From Pseudoneurospora amorphoporcata (taxonomy: Eukaryota > Ascomycota > Sordariomycetes > Sordariales > Sordariaceae), in assembly GCA_033297205.1 (NCBI GenBank), contig MU859097.1, forward strand, positions 124,001 to 188,000: a stretch of 64,000 nucleotides of DNA, given 5' to 3'. A program made the position numbers and the translations under genes. The notes under the pieces were generated by a model, which saw only the letters and a list, made by a program, of their open reading frames with translations, searched no databases and had not been told where the DNA came from. Each line of letters opens with the position of its first letter. The first letter of the stretch is position 1. Shown in pieces: positions 56,224-64,000 of the stretch.

Positions 56224-59133
56224 ATGTCTAGACGGGATTTCCTTGGCCAACCTGCCCCCGAGAACTACGTCGCCGGTCTCGGTCGTGGTGCCACGGGTTT
56301 CACGACACGGTCCGATCTTGGTCCCGCGCGCGAGGGTCCTAGCGAAGACCAGATCAAGGCGGCCGTCGCGAAGAGATCTGCACAGCTAGGTCTTACTGAG
56401 GCCAAGGACGACGATAACGAAGACGATGGCCGATATCAGGATCCCGACAACGAAGTCGGTTTGTTTGCCGGTGGCATATATGAGAAAGACGACGAGGAGG
56501 CAGACCGGATATGGAAAGAGGTAGACGACCGGATGGCAAAGCGGCGACAGAAGCAAAGGTTAGTTATCACCTCCTGTACATCACTTGACATCTACGTCCA
56601 TTCACAGGCCGCCCCTCCCCTCCCCCATTGCACTCTCCCAGTCAAGCAAGCATGTGGTTTATCGGTCAAGATAGATGAAAAGCAGAGTACCGACCAGAAA
56701 TCGCATTTACACAGGGAAGCACGAGAAGAAGCCGAACGATTAGAATACGAACGAAAGAACCCCAAGATCCAACAGCAATTTGCCGGCCTTAAACGAGCGC
56801 TCGAGACGGTCACCGATGAAGAATGGGCAAACCTACCAGATCCCAAGGATCTTACCGGCAGAACCAAGAGGGCACGCCAGGCCCGCCTGGAGCGATTCTA
56901 CGCCGTTCCCGACAGTGTCCTAGCTGCCGCAAGAGATGCTGGACAATTCGGTACCGCGGTTGCAGAAGACGGCACCGCTACCGAGGGGGTCAACAAGGAT
57001 GGCACAGTCACAGATTTCGCCAAGATCGGCGCGGCCCGCGACAAGGTGTTGAGGGCGCGTTTGGAACAGCAATCACAGTCGAGTACCGTGGCAACGGCGG
57101 GAAGCGCGACGAGTATCGACCCCAAGGGCTACTTGACATCCTTGTCGAGCATGCAGGGTGCGGAACAGAGTATTGGCGATATCGAGCAGTTCCGGAAGAT
57201 GCTTAAGTCGGCCGTCGACTCGAACCCCAAGCAGGCAGCCAGTTGGATCGCTGCGGCTAGATTGGAGATTGCGGCTGGAAAGCCTGGTGCTGCCCGCAGC
57301 TTGATCGCCAAGGGCTGTGAACACTGCCCCAAGAGCGAGGATATCTGGCTGGAAAATATTCATTTGAACGACAATCGGAACGCTAAGGTCATTGCGGCAC
57401 AGGCTATTCAGGCCAATCCACACTCGGTGAAGCTTTGGGTGGAGGCTATGAAGCTGGAGAACGACCCAAGGTCAAAGAAGAAGGTTATCCGGAGAGCTCT
57501 CGATCATAACCAAGAATCCGAAGCACTATGGAAGGAGGCTGTCAACCTGGAGGAGGACGTCGAAGATGCCCGCATTCTACTAGCCAAGGCGACCGAGCTT
57601 ATCCCGGAGTCGCTCGACTTGTGGTTGGCACTGGCGCGTCTCGAGACCCCCGAAAACGCCCGCAAGGTTCTCAACAAGGCCGTCAAGAAGCTTCCCAACT
57701 CGCACGAACTGTGGATTGCCGCCGCCCGCTTAGAAGAGCAGCTAGGCGAAGGCAAGAGGCGCCCAGTGATGAAGAACGCCGTCAAGTTCCTCGCCAAGCA
57801 AAGTGCCATGCCCAAGCGTGAGGAATGGATCGCCGAAGCGGAAAAGTGCGAAGAGGAAGGCGCCGTCATCACCTGCAGCAACATCATCGAGGAAACCCTC
57901 GGCTGGGGTCTCGACGAGGACGACGACCGCAAGGAGCTCTGGATGGAAGACGCGCGCGCGTCCATCAACCGGGACAAGTTCGCCACAGCACGCGCCATCT
58001 ACGCCTACGCCATCCGCGTCTTCCCCAACAGCAAATCCCTCTACACGGCCGCCATCGACCTGGAGCGCAACCACGGCACCAAGGAAGACCTCTGGCACGC
58101 GCTCGAAAAAGCCGTCGAGGCCTGCCCACACTATGAAGTCTTCTGGCTCATGCTTGCGCGCGAGAAAGCCGCCGACGCGGGCGTCGACGAGGCCCGCCTC
58201 GTCCTGGCTCGCGCCTTCAAGCAGAACCCAGACTCCGAAGACATCTGGTTGGCGGCCGTCAAGCTCGAAGCGGACAACGGCTTCATCGACAAAGCCCGCG
58301 AACTCCTCAAAACCGCGCGCCAAAACGCTCCAACAGATCGCGTGTGGATGCGCTCCGTTGCTTTTGAGCGCCAGCAGGGAGACAACGAAGCTGCTCTGGA
58401 CCTGGTCCAACAAGCGCTTCAACTCTTTCCTTCCAAGCCCAAACTCTGGATGATCAAGGGCCAAATCTACGAAGACCTCTCCCAACTTGGTCCTGCGCGG
58501 GAAGCCTACAGCACCGGCGTGCGTGCCGTCCCCTCCTCCATCCCTCTCTGGCTTTTGTACTCCCGCCTAGAAGAGAAGGCCGGCAACGTAGTCAAGGCAC
58601 GCTCGGTTCTCGACCGCGCCCGCCAAGCCGTCCCCAAGTCCCCGGAGCTCTGGACGGAACTCATCCGCGTCGAGCGGCGCGCGGGCAACCTCAACCAGGC
58701 GAAGTCGCTCATGGCGCAGGCACTCCAACAGATGCCCAAATCGGGTTTGCTATGGGCCGAAAGGATTTTGAACCTAGAGCCGCGCACGCAGCGCAAGTCG
58801 TTGCTGGCGGAAGCCGTCAAGAAGGTGGAAGACGACCCGATCCTGCTGGTTACCGCCGCGCGAATCTTGTGGGCGGAACGCAAGCTGGATCGGGCGCAGA
58901 ACTGGTTCGAGAAGGCGCTGTTGCTGGACAGAGATGTGGGCGATACGTGGGCGTGGTATTACAAGTTTTTAGTGCAGCATGGGACGGAGGAAAAGAGGGC
59001 GGATTTGGTGGCCAAGTGTGTTCTCAACGAACCGAGGCATGGTGAGGAGTGGACGAGGGTGGCCAAGGATCCGAGGAATGCGGGGAAGAAGACGGAGGAG
59101 GTGTTGAAGCTTGTGGCGGAGACGTTGTCTTAG
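56224..59133 (+). CDS. prp1: pre-mRNA splicing factor Prp1/Prp6 (U4/U6.U5 tri-snRNP)
   Basis: Exons 56224-56558 and 56715-59133 give 917 residues. The 156-nt intron has GTTAGT and ACAG borders, is a multiple of three and contains no stop, so the frame reads straight through it; it is removed because the family has QKQREAREEAERLEYERKNPKIQQQF continuous there. The N-terminus (about 5-38, FLGQPAPENYVAGLGRGATGFTTRSDLGPAREG) is the PRP1 N-terminal domain. From about residue 220 to the end there are HAT/TPR-like helical repeats with the recurrent W-x-x-A-x-x-E pattern (for example SELWTELIRVERRAGNLNQAK). Prp6/Prp1 bridges U5 with U4/U6 and contacts Prp8 and Prp31. Identification is secure. Confidence 0.96.
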   Translation: MSRRDFLGQPAPENYVAGLGRGATGFTTRSDLGPAREGPSEDQIKAAVAKRSAQLGLTEAKDDDNEDDGRYQDPDNEVGLFAGGIYEKDDEEADRIWKEVDDRMAKRRQKQRLVITSCTSLDIYVHSQAAPPLPHCTLPVKQACGLSVKIDEKQSTDQKSHLHREAREEAERLEYERKNPKIQQQFAGLKRALETVTDEEWANLPDPKDLTGRTKRARQARLERFYAVPDSVLAAARDAGQFGTAVAEDGTATEGVNKDGTVTDFAKIGAARDKVLRARLEQQSQSSTVATAGSATSIDPKGYLTSLSSMQGAEQSIGDIEQFRKMLKSAVDSNPKQAASWIAAARLEIAAGKPGAARSLIAKGCEHCPKSEDIWLENIHLNDNRNAKVIAAQAIQANPHSVKLWVEAMKLENDPRSKKKVIRRALDHNQESEALWKEAVNLEEDVEDARILLAKATELIPESLDLWLALARLETPENARKVLNKAVKKLPNSHELWIAAARLEEQLGEGKRRPVMKNAVKFLAKQSAMPKREEWIAEAEKCEEEGAVITCSNIIEETLGWGLDEDDDRKELWMEDARASINRDKFATARAIYAYAIRVFPNSKSLYTAAIDLERNHGTKEDLWHALEKAVEACPHYEVFWLMLAREKAADAGVDEARLVLARAFKQNPDSEDIWLAAVKLEADNGFIDKARELLKTARQNAPTDRVWMRSVAFERQQGDNEAALDLVQQALQLFPSKPKLWMIKGQIYEDLSQLGPAREAYSTGVRAVPSSIPLWLLYSRLEEKAGNVVKARSVLDRARQAVPKSPELWTELIRVERRAGNLNQAKSLMAQALQQMPKSGLLWAERILNLEPRTQRKSLLAEAVKKVEDDPILLVTAARILWAERKLDRAQNWFEKALLLDRDVGDTWAWYYKFLVQHGTEEKRADLVAKCVLNEPRHGEEWTRVAKDPRNAGKKTEEVLKLVAETLS

Positions 59134-59723
59134 GAGGGCAAGGCTAAGAGGGGAGGGAATCCGGATAAGCAGCGGGTTGTTTGCACTACGGGTACTTCGT
59201 GTGATATTGATGCGGTGTTGTTTATGATGGAGGGTGGAAAGCTGGGCGGGCAGCTCTGGAATAAGTCAATAGAGGGCAAATATCAATTCAGTCAGTCGCA
59301 GGCAATCCGAGAGCAGGGGAAAGTGAAGAAAGCGAGGGGTTTGTTTTATTATGTTAACGTGGTGCTGAAGGTTGAGGCCTGATTAGCACTGGGCTAAGTG
59401 GACACTAAATGAATCAGCGCAAAGCACAACTGACGCAATCACAGTCAGTCAGTAACATTGCCGTTGAAGTTGTGTTGGTTATGTTTCAAGATTCGCATTA
59501 TTCGAATTAACTTCTTCCATAAAACCTCCAAATGTAAGTCCTAGCAAACCCATAGGAAACCCTAACCCGAGTTTCAATTCCGCATTGAAATCAATTCGTG
59601 ATATCATAAACCCTTCATCGTTATCAAAGCAAGAGAAACGCCTGATATGCTTTCCTTCCTTCTCCCGCGCACCTGTTGCTTGTCGTAGTAGTTTCGATCG
59701 TTTATTGGAAAAGTGTCGTCCAT
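59134..59723. other. convergent intergenic region
   Basis: 590 bp between the convergent ends of prp1 and the small TM protein gene. Presumed 3' UTRs only. Confidence 0.6.
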
Positions 59724-60287
59724 TTACTTCTTGGAGTTACCGCTACCGAACCAGCTGGAAACCCCAGACTTGACTTCGGCAGCCTTTTGCTCCACGGTGC
59801 GGTCAAACTGGTCAACCTTCTTGAGCGCTTCGGCCTTGGTGTCCTTGGCGAGCGCCTCGGCTTGGGACTTGGTTGCTGAGTAGGTCTTGTCTGCTTGGGA
59901 GACCTGTTTGCAGCAGCAGCATTGTTAGTAATTGTTCCCCAAGAGGAGGTGGTGGGAATTAGGTTGGGGAGATGAACGTACAGCATCATCAATCTTGCTA
60001 CCAATCTGCTTGCCATACTCTGCGCCCTCGTGACGGGCGTCGGTGTGCGAAGAGCCAGGCATCTCGGACTTGATCTTGGCGGCGCCGCGGTGGAGGTCGG
60101 CTGTTGAAAGGGCTCGTCAGTATCGCAAGCTAAAAGGAGGGATGGATGAAGAACCGTGGTGGTGATAGAACATACCCTCAAACTTCTTCTCAGCAGCAGA
60201 AGGGCTGCCGCTGGACTTCCAGATGTAGTAACCGCCGAGACCGACAACGCCGGCACCGAGCATGGGGAGAACGCGAGACTGAGACAT
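59724..60287 (-). CDS. small single-TM protein (calcofluor-white-hypersensitivity type)
   Basis: Three exons (60287-60176, 60100-59982, 59903-59724) give 136 residues. The start MSQSRVLPMLGAGVVGLGGYYIWKSSG carries one hydrophobic segment (about 7-24) after a short N-terminus, typical of a tail-out membrane anchor. The remainder is a hydrophilic helix rich in Lys/Glu/Ala (KTYSATKSQAEALAKDTKAEALKKVDQF), likely a coiled coil. Similar short fungal proteins are annotated as calcofluor white hypersensitive protein; that name reflects a remembered annotation, not a mechanism. Introns have GTATGT/GTACGT donors and CTAAC- or CTGAC-type branch sites. Localisation may be mitochondrial or ER. Confidence 0.82.
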
Positions 60288-61532
60288 TTTGGATGATGTT
60301 GTGGTGTTAAAGTTTAGTTTGTGTAGGTTGTTGAGTATTTGCGATTATCGTGAGAGTGGATTATTCGGGTGATTGTTTGGTTGTGTTGTGGTGTTGTGAT
60401 GTTGATGTGCAAGTGGTCTGGGTAAGGTAGACGACGCACGATATTATATACTTGTATTACAGCTATCTCTACATGCGGGCAGTACTCCAGAATGCATATG
60501 TCATCCCTTCATCTTTCCACTTTCCCGTCCCGTAATCGATCTCCAAATTCTAAGTTGGAGCTGCCTCTTGCTTGCGTTCTTGCTTCAACGGCTGCTATGT
60601 TAAGCAAAGCCGGCGGAGCCTTCCGTCCATCCATCATTTCATTCAATCATCAATTCATGACGTAGGTCGCTCTGGCCCTGAGCGGGGCCGGTTGATGGAG
60701 TGGGGAAACGTGTGAATGGCATGGAAGTCTAGATCTGGACCCACTTGAACTGCACGGTTAAGGTAAGGGCCGGGGTTGTTTCTGGCAGGCAGTCGTTAAC
60801 ATGAAAGAATGCTACGTGGTGACTGATCAAAGGAATGCGGTTTACCCGTTGTTCAGCAGGACCATTTGGACGTATGGAAATGTTAGACATTCTTAAAAAT
60901 TTCAGACTCAAAACGGTCGAGTTACTGTCGCATTTTCAAAATCATTTAGTATTTGTCGCGAGCTCTTGGGTCTCTCTTCTCAAATGTTAATGCACGATAC
61001 TCAGCCCTGAAGCTCACTGGAGCCATTGTGGATATCTGCCTAGACGAATTACATCATTGGGTGGACGCGCCTATGAAGCCAAAAGCTACACGGCCCTCCA
61101 GTTGCGCTTGCTACCTTACCTATGTACTAGAGACTCTTGGTACCAGCCTCCAGAGTAACATGTATAGTGGCAGTACACTCAGTCGTAGTTCCATCCAAAA
61201 CCTGCATCACTCCCGTCTGCAAGCCAAATGCCCTGCCTGCTTGTCTGCTCTCGAACCCCTGGACCCCAAGTCTTCCATTGAGATCTACCTGCTCCAATCT
61301 GGCTGTCCGTTTCTATGAGCAGTAGGTAGAGGAAAAGGAAGAAAACACACGACGTTTGACCCGAGAGAGAGCGCGTCTGTCTCCACGCCGTTGGCCCCGA
61401 CCCCTACGCCACTAGCCAGGTCCAACGAACGGGTCCATCAAGCAAGTTATACTTTGATGTCTTTGTCCTCCCCTACATTGTTACATACACCCTCTCGCCC
61501 TCGGCCATGTTGCTTATTGTGACCAAGTAGCC
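60288..61532. promoter_or_regulatory. divergent promoter region
   Basis: 1.2 kb between divergent starts. A plus-strand frame at 60953-61318 has no domain and was rejected. No RNA gene or repeat seen. Confidence 0.5.
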
Positions 61533-63280
61533 ATGCCCAAAATCCGTCGTCATAACCGTCGTTCTTCTCGTCGCGTAGCTCCGCCAAAGGACAGCGACTT
61601 CGACCATGAAATCACCTTGGTAAACAAGGAAGACGTTTCGCCAACCAGTTCCAGGAACCCTCTTTCGCACACAAACACAAATGGAGACACTCACACGGCC
61701 CCAGAACCTTCCGGTTCCCGCCGACAGAAACGGCTCTCCGTCTCTACCGACTCCCGATCCGGAGTACAGGATGAAGATGGTACTCCACATCGCATCGAAA
61801 TAGTTGAGGGTACCGCAACCGCAGACGATGACGTGAAGCCTACGGCACCGCCGGATGGTCCGTCCGTCTACGTCCAACGTGAGTCGATCAACTCTATCCA
61901 ACTTCACCAACTTTGACCTCGTATAGTCGAGTCACTGTCGTCGAATCCCATGACGATACTAACACCGTTAAACCAGAACCCACTCCCGACCCTAATGAAG
62001 TCGAACGGAAATTATCCTTCCCATCCCTCAAGTCCAAGCCCTCCAAGGCTTCGAAGGCCTCTAGGGCCTCCCGCGAGACCAATGGCAGCACCCGCCGAAA
62101 ATCCCTAACCACCCCCGAATCCGCCATCGATATCCTCTACGAAAACCAGCGCGGCGGCTTCCTCTGCGGTATTCCCCTCTTCTCCTCCAAAGCCCTCGGC
62201 AACCTCGACCCGCCGGCATGGACCAACTTCGCACACAAGCCCTCCCCAACGGACATCACCAACGCGCAAGTGCCCGATCCATCATGGGAGTGGGCGTGGG
62301 CTGAATGGCGCATCAACCACGAGAAGGACTACGCCGATGAAGAAGGGTGGGAATACAGCTTTGCGTTCTGGAAGAAATTCTCATGGCACCGACCAAAGTG
62401 GTGGAATTCCTTCGTAAGAAGGAGGGCATGGATACGGAAACGCGTGAAAAAGGCAGCCGGGTATGATGCTCTGCATGAGGGACAGGACCCTTCCATGCTC
62501 AACCCGGAGTACTTCATCGTTCGGTCCTCGGCGGAGATCAATAGAGAGCGTAGCAGGAGTCGGAGCAGGGAGCGCAGCAAGAGCCGCAGTCCTAGCCGGG
62601 CTAGCACCCTAATGGACTCAAGACGCAGTCGCGCGAGTATGCGGAGTATTTCAGAGGCGCTTGATGAGGAGGACAAGATGGTGGAGGATATTGAGAATGT
62701 CGAGCACTTGCTTGCTGTGCTGAGGGAGGGCAGGATTGATCGCGAAAAGATCGAGGCGGTTGATAATTACCTCGAGCACGCCGATGACAATCTGGAAGGA
62801 CTGGCGGGCGTTATGCACAATATCATGTCCATGTTCATCTTCCAGGCCTCAAGACGGGCGCTGCTGGCGAGACTTACAGAGGTCTATGATAAGGCTGTTG
62901 AGGAGCGGGAGCGGAAGGAGAAGGAACTGGAAGAGAGACAAGAGAAGGAAAAGAAGAACAAGGGTAAGGGCAACGAGGAGAATGCCACTCCTCCAACAGA
63001 CGGAGCGACGTCCTCACCAGGATCACTACCTCTCAGCCCCGAAGAACTCGAAGACAAACAGTCCCGACGAGAAGAGAACCTCCATCAGGCCGTTAAGAGA
63101 GCTGACGAGGAAGTCAGACGCCTTGAGTTCTGGAGTGATGTCAAGGGGATGGTTCTTGAGGGCGAGACCAAGGACGGCGTGGATACCCATAAAGGTTGGG
63201 ATCCTAGCTGGCAGGGTGTGGATAATTCGGGACCGGCACAGCCGCCGGCGCCGAATCATGGTGATGCTCAGTCAAAGTAA
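61533..63280 (+). CDS. dysferlin-domain (peroxin/Mug65-type) protein
   Basis: Exons 61533-61878 and 61977-63280 give 549 residues. The 98-nt intron runs from GTGAGT to the distal TACTAAC...CCAG acceptor; a nearer TAG would put the second exon out of frame. Residues about 169-272 match the dysferlin N/C-type module shared by fungal Pex23/24/30-like proteins and Spo73/Mug65: LYENQRGGFLCGIPLFSSK, DPSWEWAWAEWRIN, DEEGWEYSFAF, and the W-rich SWHRPKWWNSFVRRRAWIRKR. There is no clear membrane segment. An SR-dipeptide-rich stretch (about 302-336) follows, then long Glu/Lys-rich coiled-coil sequence (about 350-500). In peroxisome/ER and meiotic homologues this domain acts at membranes. Precise role unknown. 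Confidence 0.88.
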
Positions 63281-63845
63281 GCCGGTTAGGTGCGGTTATT
63301 ACTGGTTTATGAGACTCGAGGAGGATGCACACGGTAACAGTACCCTCGGTCATGATAAATAAAAAAAAGGGGGGGAATAAAATTTGGACTGGACACGCAC
63401 ACGAACAGGGTTTACGGACAGTATTGTTTAATACTTCATTTCTTGTGTCTTTTGCGCGGTTGGTGTTGTGTTTTTAGAACATAAAAGCATGCATGCTTTG
63501 CGTCATTGTGGATAAGCATAAGCATTATCTTTATATACTGTTTGGGTTGGGTTGGGTTATTGGATAGTTTGGTTGACTGGGAATGGGATGGGATGGGGTG
63601 GCTTCAATTATTTTTCTCCTCTAGGTTTTCTTCGGTATTCATTCATCAACATCATCATCCTCATCATTATCTTCCTCCTGCGCATTCAAACTCAAGACTG
63701 AGAGCCTGAAGTAGCTACAGGTAGTGGCCTTTGGTGCATATTTTATTCTTTACACAGGACGGACTGGTCCAACACATCAACACCCATGTCCATCATGCAG
63801 TTCCTTTCCCATCCTTTATCAATAGGTCTAAGGAAGAATATTATC
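63281..63845. other. spacer before the 5S rRNA gene
   Basis: About 560 bases between the dysferlin-domain stop and the 5S gene. It holds A/T-rich 3' UTR-like DNA (poly-A/G run at about 63358-63375) and GGGTT repeats near 63543-63556. The 5S upstream promoter should lie at the right end. Confidence 0.55.
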
Positions 63846-63964
63846 ACATACGACCATACCCACTGGAAAACTCGGGATCCCGTCCGCTCTCCCATAGATA
63901 AGCCAGTGAGGGCCAGACTAGTAGTTGGGTCGGTGACGACCAGCGAATCCCTGGTGTTGTATGT
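63846..63964 (+). rRNA. 5S ribosomal RNA (dispersed Neurospora type, variant)
   Basis: Begins ACATACGACCAT and ends GTTGTATGT, which pair as helix I. The internal promoter-like stretch AGTAGTTGGGTCGGTGACGACCAGCGAATCCC is intact, and a run of Ts starts right after the end as a polymerase III terminator. Length of about 119 nt is normal. Neurospora 5S genes are dispersed singly and occur as several sequence types; this copy differs from the common alpha type in the middle (about bases 14-80), so it is one of the minor types. An A/T-rich TATTAT-like sequence lies just upstream. Confidence 0.95.
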
Positions 63965-63975
63965 TTTTTTCAAAA
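63961..63975 (+). terminator. polymerase III T-tract terminator of 5S gene
   Basis: Seven consecutive Ts follow ATG at the 3' end of the 5S gene, the standard polymerase III stop signal. Confidence 0.85.
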
Positions 63976-64000
63976 AATCTTGACATCTTTTTGCCGCTTG

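Overview
This window is nuclear DNA from a filamentous ascomycete, almost certainly Neurospora or a very close Sordariaceae relative. The evidence is short introns (about 50-110 nt, GTRNGT...CTAAC...YAG), compact genes separated by 0.6-4 kb spacers, a dispersed 5S rRNA gene of the Neurospora type, RIP-like transition differences between repeats, and a Sln1-type histidine kinase a few genes from a Ste7-type MAP kinase kinase (mek-2 in Neurospora). No species-level call is possible from the sequence alone. Twelve conserved protein genes, one uncharacterised multi-exon surface/secreted protein gene and one intact 5S rRNA gene are well supported.

Layout. 1-7.2 kb: an Air1/2-like zinc-knuckle protein (minus) with long non-coding flanks. 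7.2-8 kb: the ORMDL sphingolipid regulator orm1 (plus). 8-12.3 kb: gene-free DNA with three copies of one TA-flanked MITE family. 12.4-16.1 kb: a repeat-rich secreted/cell-surface protein interrupted by a 96-N assembly gap. 18.4-22.3 kb: hybrid histidine kinase (plus). 22.3-24.8 kb: repeats, including a polypurine minisatellite. 24.9-28.3 kb: Bre4/ArAE-type membrane protein (minus), divergent from a HAD hydrolase (29.1-30.3 kb, plus). 30.9-32.6 kb: mek-2 (minus). 34.1-37.7 kb: mitochondrial KH/PPR-like protein (minus). 38.4-41.6 kb: Osh3-like oxysterol-binding protein (minus). 43.4-47.8 kb: spt6 (minus). 50-51.4 kb: class I aminoacyl-tRNA-synthetase-like protein (minus), divergent from a PUA/ASCH-like protein (52.8-53.4 kb, plus), with a second, unrelated TA-flanked TIR element between them. 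54.7 kb: truncated 5S rRNA pseudogene. 56.2-59.1 kb: Prp1/Prp6 tri-snRNP protein (plus). 59.7-60.3 kb: small single-TM protein (minus). 61.5-63.3 kb: dysferlin-domain protein (plus). 63.8-64.0 kb: intact 5S rRNA gene.

Functionally, the window combines membrane/lipid homeostasis (orm1, osh3, Bre4-like, dysferlin-domain protein), signalling (Sln1-type kinase, mek-2), RNA metabolism (Air-like, Prp1, spt6, PPR-like) and two poorly understood proteins. There is no operon-like organisation and no secondary-metabolite or virus-like cluster. The best candidates for new biology are the orphan aaRS-like/PUA-like divergent pair, an in-frame stop-free intron in the splicing factor gene, the RIP-marked MITE cluster, and the uncharacterised repeat-rich surface protein.
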